Positions 48,025-56,653 of a stretch of DNA of 64,000 nucleotides are shown one piece after another. Each line of letters opens with the position of its first letter. The stretch's first letter is position 1. The notes beneath the pieces were generated by a model that was given only the letters and a program-made list of their open reading frames with translations, made no database searches and was not told where the DNA came from. The DNA is taken from the NCBI RefSeq assembly GCF_002443295.1, contig NZ_BAOS01000010.1, forward strand, positions 150,434-214,433, given 5' to 3'. The position numbers and the translations under genes were made by a program. Source of the stretch: Candidatus Scalindua japonica (lineage in GTDB: Bacteria; Planctomycetota; Brocadiia; Brocadiales; Scalinduaceae).

Positions 48025-48493
48025 ATGAAGAATACATCCACAAACAAGAGTGAATCAGGAAAATACTATTGGTGAGCACATTCAGCACCAATTGAGGTAT
48101 TAACTCGCAAAACTCGTAATCAATCACCAAAAATAGAAGATTCGTTTCACATGTTGAGAGATAGCACCGCATGCCTGTTTTTATTTGAACTAATTAAATT
48201 GAAATATAATTTTGGAGGTATATTGTACAACATTCCTTCAGATATTTTCTTTCCAAAAATGAAAACAAGCGATCTGCTTTCCTCGCCTCTGCCTAATCTG
48301 TCAAACAAAGATATAATTCTGCATTTAACTAGACCGGCACTGAACGATGATAAAAAAAATGACAGGAGGTGGCTATTTAAAAGTGATTTGGAATTAGAGA
48401 ATGTAATATTTCAAAACATGAGGAAGTTCTTCATTTATTGCAACAGACAGCGCGTTATATTGTCCAACGAAATGAGTAATTATTCACCGCCGA
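48025..48493 (+). pseudogene. 5' part of the ORF interrupted by the group II introns
   Basis: An ATG with a strong CTGGAGGGG starts MKNTSTNKSESGKYYW, then TGA (48073). The same frame is open from there, through LRDSTACLFLFELIKLKYN and LLSSPLPNLSNKDIILHL, up to the intron boundary at 48493. No family recognised. The first two bases after the intron (51979) continue the same codon, giving YSPP-TDESF. The internal TGA and the antisense intron mean no full-length protein can be made. Confidence 0.5.
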
Positions 48494-48531
48494 GTAGGCA
48501 AGGGAGAGTTTCACTCCCAAGCCTCTCACAG

Positions 48532-50467
48532 GTAGGGTCGAGAACTGGCGAAGTACAATGCCCGCTTCCAATTCCCGCCACGTCAAACGCAGCATGCGGT
48601 TTTCCCGCACTACGCTTTCCTATTAACTTCTTCTAACGGCTTATAGACCTATCGATCTGGCAGCACTTTCAAACTTGGTATCGTTCAATTCTATAGTTAC
48701 TGAATAACTTCAGAGTATTATATAGCCAATTTCTACTCCACCTGTTCCAGCCGAAGCCACCTCGTTTTCTAGCACGCATAAGATTTCTACGGATTTTCTT
48801 TTCCACCCAGTCTTTAACATAACCAAAGCACCTGCTGGAATTTCCAATCCGAAAGTAATTTACCCATCCACGTAACATAGGATTAATTATTTGTATAATC
48901 CGATCTACTGGCTGTGAATTAAAACGACGAAACACCTCCTTGAGTTCTCCAAGAAAGGCAGTTCGAGCTTTCATTCTCGGGGTGACTAGCACACCTTGTT
49001 TCCCCAGACGTGTTTTAGTTCTTCTAAAATCAAATCCAAGAAAACTGAATGTTCCACCACGGGTAAGGTCAACCAGTTTCGATTTCTCCCGGTTAAGCTG
49101 GACATCAAGCTTATCCAACTCCTCAAGTAATCTTTTCCAAGCTGCTTTTACCAGCCAGTTCCATTTACGAAAGCCGTCAACCAAAATCACCAGATCATCA
49201 GCAAATCTAGCATACTCAATGTAAGTATATTTGCCTTTTCGAGTGACTTCCTTGGCCCTCTCCAGCATCTTATCCACCTCGTTGAGGTAGATATTGCTTA
49301 GTAAGGGCAAGATGACGCCTCCTTGAGGAACGCCTTTATTGCCGTTAACTTTCAATATGAGCTTCAGCAGCCTCATAACCTTGTCATCATCGACCCTTTC
49401 CGCCACCTTATTAAGAAGAATATGATGACGAACATTATCAAAATAGGCACTTAGATCTATATCGATAATTTGGGTCTTCGCCTTGACTACTGCTTCCGCT
49501 ACACGGTTAACAACCGTATGAGCATGTCTTTTAGGACGACAACCATACGACCCCTCTTGAAAATCAGCTTCATAAATAGCTTCCAAGATCAACTTGAGAG
49601 ACCCTTGAACCACCCGATCCTTTATAGAAGGTATCCCTAAAACCCTGACGTTGTCTTTGCCTTTGGGAATTTCCTTCCTGCGGTTTCGTAGTGGCTTGTA
49701 GGTACTTGAGACCAGCTCATTTCGTATCTGCTTGATAAAGTCATCAATTCCACCCTCTTCGACATCTTCAAATGTTACACCATCAATTCCAGGCGCTCCG
49801 TTGTTTCGTTTTGCCATATGATAGGCTTCATGAAGTGTATCAAACCTACAGACATGGACATACAGTCCCCAAAAACGACATGTCTTGTCAGCCTTCGCCT
49901 TTAAATATATCTTCCGCCTCAGTTCCTGTAACCCAATGGGCTCCTTTATCATAAAACCCTTACCTCACAATATTGTTGGAAGAATGTTAACAGCAAGGTT
50001 TCTTTGCTCCACGAATGTTAATTCGCTTCACGACTACTACAAACCTATCCGCCACCTTCTCGTCTTTCGATACACTTCCTGCTGATACAGTTATAGCATC
50101 TACCTTGCTCCAAGAAATTTCTCTCTCGGACGAGGAAGGCTTCTCCAGTTGCCCTGCATGTCCTTGTTGCCGTGCTATCGCTACCACCCCGCCGGAGTGA
50201 ATATTCGTGTCAGTCAGATTTCGAATATCCATGCTGTCTTCGCTCTACGGTTGCAAGCTCGACCTCCGGGGCTTCTCACTTTCGGGGCCACCTATGCGTT
50301 CACTCTCGTTACGGCCCGGCAACTCACTCACCTCTCTAAAAGAGGCTTTGTCAATGGGCTTCAGACATTTGGTTTCCCTCTTGTCTGCCATTCAAGCTAG
50401 AAGGGTTCTGGCTCTTCCCCTGACAGGACTAACTCCTGCTGAACACGCCAGCCTTATCTGGACGCAC
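48532..50467 (-). mobile_element. Inner group II intron, apparently complete
   Basis: On the minus strand it starts GTGCGTCCAGATAAGG (50467) and ends CGACCCTAC (48532), the AY-type end. It encodes an intact maturase/RT (48669-49952). Domain V-like sequence (AGTGCGGGAAAACCGCATGC) lies near 48590-48620. Removing it rejoins the outer intron domain V as CGGTT-C followed by TGTGAGAGG, which is the canonical sequence. Length 1936 nt is normal. Confidence 0.85.
48669..49952 (-). CDS. Group II intron reverse transcriptase/maturase (inner intron)
   Basis: 427 residues. RT blocks: NNGAPGIDGVTFED, VRVLGIPSIKDRVVQ, DIDLSAYFDNVRHH (catalytic Asp), GVPQGGVILPLLSNIYLNE and YARFADDLVIL (the catalytic FADD in place of YADD). 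The maturase part reads INPMLRGWVNYFRIGNS. No C-terminal endonuclease motif is seen. It helps fold its own intron and copies it into DNA. It appears intact, so the inner intron may still be mobile. Confidence 0.93.
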   Translation of the reverse strand: MIKEPIGLQELRRKIYLKAKADKTCRFWGLYVHVCRFDTLHEAYHMAKRNNGAPGIDGVTFEDVEEGGIDDFIKQIRNELVSSTYKPLRNRRKEIPKGKDNVRVLGIPSIKDRVVQGSLKLILEAIYEADFQEGSYGCRPKRHAHTVVNRVAEAVVKAKTQIIDIDLSAYFDNVRHHILLNKVAERVDDDKVMRLLKLILKVNGNKGVPQGGVILPLLSNIYLNEVDKMLERAKEVTRKGKYTYIEYARFADDLVILVDGFRKWNWLVKAAWKRLLEELDKLDVQLNREKSKLVDLTRGGTFSFLGFDFRRTKTRLGKQGVLVTPRMKARTAFLGELKEVFRRFNSQPVDRIIQIINPMLRGWVNYFRIGNSSRCFGYVKDWVEKKIRRNLMRARKRGGFGWNRWSRNWLYNTLKLFSNYRIERYQV

Positions 50468-50500
50468 AACCGGACGTGACAGTACCCCGTCATACGGCTC
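50468..50500 (-). ncRNA. Domain V of the outer group II intron (first 33 of 34 nt)
   Basis: On the minus strand the sequence is GAGCCGTATGACGGGG, then TACTGTCACGTCCGGTT. It folds as the conserved catalytic hairpin of group II introns. The 34th base (C) lies at 48531, across the inner intron. Confidence 0.85.
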
Positions 50501-50519
50501 GTGTTATTCTTGATATGCC

Positions 50520-51621
50520 TCAACTGTAGCCAGCTTTCCAATGATAAAACAACTCCGGGTTCACTTGTCTTATCGTTTTGAGTTTTGCCACTGCTTTTCG
50601 ATAACCAGTCTTATGCTTCTTACCTAGCCATTTGACCAGTTTCCGGTCTATCAGCAGTAATGTGTTTCTCAGCTCCTTTTACTATACTTCCCATAATACG
50701 CTATCCACCCTCGAAGCTTAGCATTAAATCGTTTGGAAATCTCAGATATTTCAACCTTCGTATTACGCCAGATCTTCATCTCTTTTATCACTGACCGTAT
50801 TCTCTTCTGGTTGGATCGGCTTATTTCGGCTGCAAATGCTGTAAAATTCTTGCCATCCCTCTTGCTCTTTCTTGCTCTTGGCTGATAGCTGAATCCAAGG
50901 AATTCAAACTTACAATCGCTATGCGTTGCTCTACGTCTGTAGTCTCTGCAATACGATATACGTGTCTTCTCCTCGTTAACTTGCAGTTTTACCTCTGCCA
51001 GTCTCTGTTTTATCGATTCCAGTACTGTTTCTGCCTCTGCTCTGCTTGTGCAGTGTACCACTGCATCATCTGCGTATCTCACAAAGCTCACTTGCGGGTA
51101 GTGCTTAGATAGCCACACATCAAGTGAAAAGTGCAAGTAGAGGTTTGCAAGCAAAGGGCTTATTACTCCTCCTTGCGGCGTGCCCTTCCCGGCCTTTGGC
51201 TGTAGCGTGCCATCTTGCTTTTGCACAGGCATACCTAACCATCTCTCTACATACATCTTTACCCACTTCTCTCCTGAAACATGTTCTACTGCTTTTAGCA
51301 TCAGCACATGATCTATTTCATCAAAGAACCTGCTTATGTCCATATCTATCACCCAGTCATGCTTGTAGCAGTTCTGTTTGACTTGGTCTATGGCTTGATG
51401 TGCACTTTTCATTGGCCTGTATCCATAGGAATTCTCATGAAAAAGGCAGTCTATCCTCTTCTCCATGTAGTCCTTCACTACTTGTTGCGCTATACGATCT
51501 CGCAGTGTCGTTATTCCTAATTTACGCATTTTGCGGCCTTTCCGCCTCTCTTTACCTTGCGGTATGCGTTTAACACCTGGTTGTACTCAATTGGTACTGT
51601 TTTGCATACGTGCATATTCAT
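50520..51621 (-). pseudogene. Damaged group II intron reverse transcriptase (outer intron)
   Basis: The start (MHVCKTVPIEYNQVLNAYRK) is followed by a frame break near 51540 where about 45-60 residues normally present between GGKAA and GKMRKLG are missing. The long middle frame has SRFFDEIDHVLMLKA, GTPQGGVISPLLANLYLHF and FVRYADDAVVHC (catalytic YADD). Another shift near 50670 (A-run) leads to the C-terminal LRNTLLLIDRKLVKWLG. Two breaks make it non-functional. Confidence 0.88.
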
Positions 51622-51978
51622 TTCTTAATCTTCCCTCACCTTTTTTTTCTTCTGCAAGGTTGTTGTAGTGAATATTCCACTGAATAACCTGAGCCCTTCA
51701 CTCCTTTCCGCTTTCGCGGAATGCCATCACTACTATGGCTCAGTCCGACTTCCGTTTCACGTCTTTTACACACGTTACCCCGAAACGGATATCCCGTGTT
51801 CCATAATAAAGCCAAACTTTAAGTCATGTCGCCTGTATAACGGCGGGCACATAGCCAGTAAACAGGTTTCCGCTATGCTTATCTCTGCATCCTCAGCACA
51901 ATGCGATTTTGCCCTACAACTTATGCGATTTCGTTACTTCTTCAGCGATTCATTTGCATTCATCTCTTAAAGCCACAC

Positions 51979-52154
51979 CTGATGAGTCTTTCTCACCTTT
52001 TCTCTATCCGTTCACCACAGCAGCTTTACAGCGTTTGCAGCGTAGAGTGGTTTGGCAACCCCACCTGCATGGTGTTGCCGATACTTCGCAATGGTTAACG
52101 ATTCCATTGGTGTATCATCTTTATTACAACATGTTAAAGAACTCCGTTCTTTAA
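51979..52154 (+). pseudogene. 3' part of the ORF interrupted by the group II introns
   Basis: The frame left open at 48493 continues here without shift: DESFSPFLYPFTTAALQRLQ, then VVWQPHLHGVADTS and ends KNSVL with a stop at 52152-52154. The in-frame continuation supports the intron borders. No family recognised; it is not translated as one protein because the introns lie in antisense. Confidence 0.5.
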
Positions 52155-52167
52155 CTTCACGGCACAA

Positions 52168-52182
52168 GCAAAGAGCGCAAAG
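52168..52182. repeat. GCAAAGAGCGCAAAG, left arm of an inverted pair
   Basis: This 15-mer sits just before the GxxExxY gene (partly in its ribosome binding site region). Its exact reverse complement lies at 52579-52593 just after the stop codon. Confidence 0.6.
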
Positions 52183-52195
52183 GAGATCGAGAGTG

Positions 52196-52576
52196 ATGAA
52201 AGAAGAAGATCGGTTGTCAAAAGAAATCATAGGTGCAGCAATTGAGGTGCATCGTCACCTTGGTGCGGGGTTATTAGAATCAGCATACGAAGAGTGTCTT
52301 TGTAAGGAATTGGAAATTAGAGATATTGGGTTTGAGAGACAAAAACCTCTTGCTGTGGTTTACAAGGGAATAACATTAGATTGTGGATATAAACTGGATG
52401 TAATAGTCGAAGGCAAAGTAATTTTGGAATTAAAGTCTGTTAACAAGTTTGAACCAATTCACGACGCACAACTTTTGACATATTTAAAGCTTGCAGGTTT
52501 AAAATTGGGAATTTTGATCAATTTCAATGTTTCAATTTTAAAAGACGGGATTAAGAGAATAGTCAATAATCTTTAA
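52196..52576 (+). CDS. GxxExxY protein
   Basis: 126 residues from ATG 52196 (AAGGAG at about 10 nt). HRHLGAGLLESAYEECLCKE holds the G-x-x-E-x-x-Y signature, and LDVIVEGKVILELKSVNKF resembles the D-x-n-E-x-K pattern of restriction-nuclease-like folds. The biochemical role of this widespread family is unknown. It is flanked by CGCAAAG-type inverted repeats, as if it moves as a unit. Confidence 0.88.
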   Translation: MKEEDRLSKEIIGAAIEVHRHLGAGLLESAYEECLCKELEIRDIGFERQKPLAVVYKGITLDCGYKLDVIVEGKVILELKSVNKFEPIHDAQLLTYLKLAGLKLGILINFNVSILKDGIKRIVNNL

Positions 52577-52578
52577 AG

Positions 52579-52607
52579 CTTTGCGCTCTTTGCGACTTTG
52601 CGGTGAA
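52579..52607. repeat. CTTTGCG-type repeats, right arm of an inverted pair
   Basis: CTTTGCGCTCTTTGCG is followed by ACTTTGCGG, giving three copies of CTTTGCG at 8-9 nt spacing. The first 15 nt are the exact reverse complement of 52168-52182, so the GxxExxY gene is enclosed by a 15-bp inverted repeat. Confidence 0.6.
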
Positions 52608-52695
52608 CTATTTCTTTTCAGAGACATAGTAATGGTATATAATACTGCCGATAGCGACATACAGATACAATCAGGCTTCGGGAAAGGATATATAA

Positions 52696-53745
52696 ATGTT
52701 TAAACGAAGCGATATCTGGTGGACGTGTATTAGTCATAACGGCAGGAAGGTTCAGAGAAGTCTTGAAACCTCTGACAAAAAGCTTGCACAAGCTATAGAG
52801 GCGAAGATCAGGACTGAGATTGTGGAGGGAAAGTATTATGAGAGATTGACAGGACAGCGCAAAACCTTCAAGGATATGATGGACAGGTTTATGAAGGATT
52901 ATGCTCCTACAGTCTCAATGAATACTCAAGAAGGATACAAATATTATTTAAAAAATCTTAACAGGTTTTTTGGCAATCCGGGGTTGATGTCTATAACACC
53001 TAAGATTGTAACGAAATATAAATTGTATCGCAGAGATAACGGAGCAAGCCCTTCAACTGTAAACCGTGAGCTTTATATGCTTTCAAAGGCTTTCAATCTG
53101 GCAGTTAAAGAGTGGGAGTGGCTAAAGGATAATCCTGTTTCCAGGGTACAGAAGGAGCGGGAGAACAATGAAGTTGACAGGTGGCTGACAGAAGATGAGG
53201 AGAGAAGGCTTCTTGGAAATAGTCCTGACTGGCTACGTGAGATAATAGTTTTTGCTTTGAACACAGGTTTACGACAGGATGAATTGTTATCCCTTGAGTG
53301 GAGCCGTGTAAATCTGCTCCGTAAAACTATTCTGATACAAAAGACTAAGAATAATAAGCCCAACACTCTTCCTCTGAATAGCATAGCATTGAATGTCCTT
53401 ATGAAAAAGCATGAAAGTAAGGTGAGAAGCATTAAGAATGATCTTGTGTTTATCAGTAAGTCAGGTTCAAAGATTTGTAAGCGTAACCTGATAAGGGCTT
53501 TTGCCCAGGCATTAGAGAAGGCGGAGATTAAGGATTTTACATTTCATTGTCTTCGTCACACCTTTGCCACAAGATTAGCCCAGAATGGTGTAGATATTTA
53601 TAAAATAGCGAAGCTCTTAAATCATAAAGACCTGAAGAATACGCAACGCTATTCGCACCATTGTCCGGAAAGTTTAATGGTTGGTGTTCAGATTTTGGAA
53701 AAGTTTGACTACAATTTTACTACAATGGCTCAAAAAGGTGGTTGA
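52696..53745 (+). CDS. Tyrosine recombinase (phage-type integrase)
   Basis: 349 residues. N-terminal SAM-like DNA-binding region (KDMMDRFMKDYAPTVS), then the catalytic domain: Arg in LNTGLRQDELL, Lys-containing KTKNNKPNTLPL, HCLRHTFATRLA (HxxR), LLNHKDLKNTQRYSH (His/Tyr). It should catalyse site-specific integration or excision. It points towards a tRNA 3'-end fragment 40 bp downstream, the expected att site, and opposite to a second integrase. Confidence 0.93.
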   Translation: MFKRSDIWWTCISHNGRKVQRSLETSDKKLAQAIEAKIRTEIVEGKYYERLTGQRKTFKDMMDRFMKDYAPTVSMNTQEGYKYYLKNLNRFFGNPGLMSITPKIVTKYKLYRRDNGASPSTVNRELYMLSKAFNLAVKEWEWLKDNPVSRVQKERENNEVDRWLTEDEERRLLGNSPDWLREIIVFALNTGLRQDELLSLEWSRVNLLRKTILIQKTKNNKPNTLPLNSIALNVLMKKHESKVRSIKNDLVFISKSGSKICKRNLIRAFAQALEKAEIKDFTFHCLRHTFATRLAQNGVDIYKIAKLLNHKDLKNTQRYSHHCPESLMVGVQILEKFDYNFTTMAQKGG

Positions 53746-53785
53746 AAGTAGTTCTTGTTTTGTCGTAAGTCCTTGTTTGATAATA

Positions 53786-53824
53786 TGGGCGATACTGGAC
53801 TCGAACCAGTGACCCCTTGCTTGT
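53786..53824 (-). other. tRNA 3'-end fragment, putative attachment site
   Basis: On the minus strand: CAAGCAAGGGGTCA, then the T arm ACTGG-TTCGAGT-CCAGT and the acceptor strand ATCGCCCA. Only the 3' third of a tRNA is present; no matching 5' half (GGGCGAT with D arm) follows upstream. Such fragments are left by integrative elements that recombine into tRNA genes. It lies between two convergent integrase genes. Confidence 0.75.
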
Positions 53825-53918
53825 CGATTAATTCTTCTAATCACAAAGTTTTCCAGTTTAGTACTGACTGGTTTATCCCGTCTAGGTTTATGACAATTTT
53901 ACTGCGACCATTTCCAGT

Positions 53919-54992
53919 CTATTGCAGACTGTTTTGAAATGTTTTGGTCACAACGTGGTCACAATCACTAACTCCCTGTCCCTTCTGTAAAAGACTATCA
54001 AGAGTATTGACTGCTTTTCGTTTGTGTCCTGATGCAAGGTGAGCATACCTCAGCGTCATGGTTAATGACTTGTGTCCAAGCAAATCCTTTACACTGACCA
54101 AATCAACACCTGCCATTACAAGATGACTCGCAAAAGTATGTCTTAAGTCGTGGAACCTGAAATCATGGATACCAGCCTTCCTTAATGCTGTTCTAAAGCT
54201 ATGCTTGATTGACTTGTATGGATTACCATCCCTGTCAGTAAAGACGTAGAGACTTTCAATGCTGTGTGGCATCTCACTAAACATCTCCTGAAGTGTATCA
54301 TCTATCGGGATTTCCTTACGTTCACCGTTCTTAGTTGTATCAAGCAGGATAAAGCCGTGATTCAAATCCACCTGTTTCCATTTCAAGCCTAGAATCTCAC
54401 CACGCCTCATTCCAGTATGCAAGGCTACAGTTACAATCGGCTTTAAGTGAGGAGCACAACAATCAATCAACGTTTTACACTCTTCAATGATTAAGAACCT
54501 GAGACGCCTATTGTTCTCTTCCAATGGCTTTACCATACGCACAAGTTTCAAAGCAACCTCACTTGCCATCTCCCATTGAACACCCTTGTTAATCATGTGC
54601 TTTAAACAGCCTGTAAGGCGGTTCACAGTAGAAGGCTTATTGTATTTAAGTCTTACACTCTGCCACTGCTCAATGACCCTTGGATTCAAATCCTTCACAT
54701 AAAGATTGCCAAAGACTTCAACCAGTTGTTTGACCCAAATCTTCTTCGTCTTATGTACTCTCTGCCTCTCTGTCCATTTAAGATATTCCTGCGCCAACTC
54801 AGCAAGTTTACAGTTATTCACAGTATTCTTAATCTCTGGTCTCCTGGCTTCACGGATTTCCCTTTTACGGCTATCCAGAATAAGCTCAGCCTCACGTCTC
54901 TTCGTTGTGTTGGTACTCTCTCGATAACGCTTGCCATTAAGCCTGTAATCAATGTAGTACGTCTGACCACGTTTGTATAAACTGCCATTCAT
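53919..54992 (-). CDS. Tyrosine recombinase (phage-type integrase)
   Basis: 357 residues. An Arm-type N-terminus (KRGQTYYIDYRLNGKRYRES) and SAM-like domain precede the catalytic domain: Arg in LHTGMRRGEILGLKW, TKNGERKEIPI (Lys), FRFHDLRHTFASHLV (HxxR), LLGHKSLTMTLRYAHL (His/Tyr). Its 5' end overlaps the excisionase-like gene by 4 nt (ATGA), and it points at the same tRNA fragment as the integrase on the other strand. Confidence 0.95.
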   Translation of the reverse strand: MNGSLYKRGQTYYIDYRLNGKRYRESTNTTKRREAELILDSRKREIREARRPEIKNTVNNCKLAELAQEYLKWTERQRVHKTKKIWVKQLVEVFGNLYVKDLNPRVIEQWQSVRLKYNKPSTVNRLTGCLKHMINKGVQWEMASEVALKLVRMVKPLEENNRRLRFLIIEECKTLIDCCAPHLKPIVTVALHTGMRRGEILGLKWKQVDLNHGFILLDTTKNGERKEIPIDDTLQEMFSEMPHSIESLYVFTDRDGNPYKSIKHSFRTALRKAGIHDFRFHDLRHTFASHLVMAGVDLVSVKDLLGHKSLTMTLRYAHLASGHKRKAVNTLDSLLQKGQGVSDCDHVVTKTFQNSLQ

Positions 54993-55309
54993 ATTTTCTT
55001 CACCCCCTTCCCAATATATCTAAGGTTATAATGACTCAAATCGGGATGGTACGGATTGTCTATCCAAATGTCAATATCTCTTTTTCGGAAACGTGGAAAT
55101 TTACCTATTTTCTTAAAAGGTATTTCTCTTGTATGAATCTTTTCGTATACCCAGGACTCTTTAACCTTTAATTGGTTTGCTAACTCACCTACCGTCATTA
55201 ACGTATTACATTCTGAATCATGAGAGCTGTTAAGCAATGGTTTAAGCCTTGCAACCACCTTCTCAACAATATCATTTATCAGTTGTGAATTATCAATTTC
55301 AATTTTCAT
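54989..55309 (-). CDS. Excisionase-like helix-turn-helix protein
   Basis: 106 residues. The DNA-binding part reads LMTVGELANQLKVKESWVYE followed by KIGKFPRFRKRDIDIW, the winged-helix (excisionase/MerR-like) signature. It overlaps the integrase start by 4 nt, so the pair is translationally coupled and likely governs excision of the same element. Confidence 0.88.
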   Translation of the reverse strand: MKIEIDNSQLINDIVEKVVARLKPLLNSSHDSECNTLMTVGELANQLKVKESWVYEKIHTREIPFKKIGKFPRFRKRDIDIWIDNPYHPDLSHYNLRYIGKGVKKI

Positions 55310-55642
55310 AATTCAGATTTATCAAACGGTTAATTTTGTTATTCCAACACCTTTTGCTTTTGCCGTATTTGTAAAAAGTTTTTTAATAAATCATCCTGGA
55401 GTAAAAAACATATTACAAATACTTTGACACAAAGCTTTCTAAAATTTTATGTATATTCCTTTTCAATATTGAAATTTCTTACAGTATAAAAAAGCATGCC
55501 AAAGATAAGGCATTTTTGTCATGCTTATATATACTTCCAGAAACCTTTAGTTTAAAAGCATTATAAAAAAACGTTTTCAAAGATGGTTTTATGAATCTTC
55601 AAAAAGTTTTTTTACTAAAAGATCAGGAAAGCAGGAATAGTA
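55310..55642. other. Intergenic region between rep and excisionase
   Basis: AT-rich DNA with a weak hairpin: ATGCC pairs with GGCAT near 55497-55516, followed by TTTT on the plus strand. No gene seen. It may hold the promoter of the excisionase-integrase pair. Confidence 0.4.
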
Positions 55643-56653
55643 TTAAGATGAGTCAATCCTCCCACTTTGAAAAGGTTCAGGTTCATAACTGGCTGACCAT
55701 ATCTCTATGAGACCTATCTTTATTGCTCCAAGAGCATACCCGACCAGTTCACTATCAACACCAGTCTCTTTAAAGCATTTATCAACAACCTCCTTAATGG
55801 TTCCTAACGTTTCATATTGTTCTTCCTCCTCCGGTGAAAGCCCTTCCATTCCTTCACCGTTCGTATCGTCCAGGTTTTTCAGGCCGTAACAGTTACCAAA
55901 CTTTGACACCATCCTTTTTCCCTTCATATCGACAATAATCTCTTTTAGCCTGGCTTCATCAATATCAAGACCAAATTTCATAGAGTACTTTGAAATCTCC
56001 TTTCCGTATCCTTCTGTTACCGGTCTGATGTCTGAAATTGTTCCAAGTCCTACTTTTAAGAGAACATGCTCAAGGTCTTTCTTTAGTGGGTCTAGAAAAT
56101 AACCATTGTCTCTAAGCTGCATATTCTCAACCTTACGATCTACAGCCAGATCAACAAGCATATGCGAGTGAACATGCCAACCAGTTCCTACTTTGTACGT
56201 AATTTCGATATGCTCTACACCTCCACGTATATACCTTTTCCACCAAGAACGCTCTTTTTTGAGTAAGCTTGTTGATTTCTTAAAACACTCAACAGCAGTT
56301 TTTAAACTATCCCTGTTTAGTTCATTAGCAGTTATTGTCAGTAAATGAGGGTTTTCCATGTTTTTACCAAGTTCTTCTACCTTTCGAGACAGAATAGACG
56401 CACGATATGAGTTACATACTGGACATACTCTGTCTTTACAACGAACCTGCGGCTCATATAAAACATTGGATGGGTCTCCCTTCTTTACTTTCACAAAAAT
56501 AGTATTTCCGCATATACCCATCCTTTTGGCTCTGGCATCCTGACCAATTTCACGGATATATTTTTCAATACGGAAAAGAGCTCTAAGTCTCCAGCTATTT
56601 TTAATGGTCATAACTCTTGATTTTTTCTCTTTTTTCACTGCGCATTTACACAT
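55643..56653 (-). CDS. Rolling-circle replication initiator (Rep_1-like)
   Basis: 336 residues from ATG 56653, where AGGAGA precedes by 7 nt; a longer in-frame start exists at 56698. RCKDRVCPVCNSYRAS is the zinc-type Cys motif, PHLLTITANEL a conserved strand, GWHVHSHMLVD the metal-binding HUH, and KEISKYSMKFG contains the likely nicking Tyr. This family starts rolling-circle replication of plasmids and of some integrative elements. It sits behind an excisionase-integrase pair, so the element probably replicates after excision. Confidence 0.82.
   Translation of the reverse strand: MCKCAVKKEKKSRVMTIKNSWRLRALFRIEKYIREIGQDARAKRMGICGNTIFVKVKKGDPSNVLYEPQVRCKDRVCPVCNSYRASILSRKVEELGKNMENPHLLTITANELNRDSLKTAVECFKKSTSLLKKERSWWKRYIRGGVEHIEITYKVGTGWHVHSHMLVDLAVDRKVENMQLRDNGYFLDPLKKDLEHVLLKVGLGTISDIRPVTEGYGKEISKYSMKFGLDIDEARLKEIIVDMKGKRMVSKFGNCYGLKNLDDTNGEGMEGLSPEEEEQYETLGTIKEVVDKCFKETGVDSELVGYALGAIKIGLIEIWSASYEPEPFQSGRIDSS

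Larger units (their letters stand above)
48494..51978 (-). mobile_element. Outer group II intron (degenerate), interrupted by a second intron
   Basis: On the minus strand the 5' end is GTGTGGCTTTAAG (51978), matching the GUGYG consensus. Domain I-type sequence follows, then a damaged maturase/RT (50520-51621), then domain V at 50468-50500. That 34-nt domain V is cut after its nt 33 by the inner intron; its last base and the CTGTGAGAGGC end region resume at 48531, ending near CCTAC (48494). Its own length without the inner intron is about 1.55 kb, short because the RT has a deletion. The 3' boundary is uncertain by a few bases. Confidence 0.8.

Noticed and set aside
49987..50232. 81-codon minus-strand frame
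   Set aside because: Lies in the structured RNA part of the inner group II intron.
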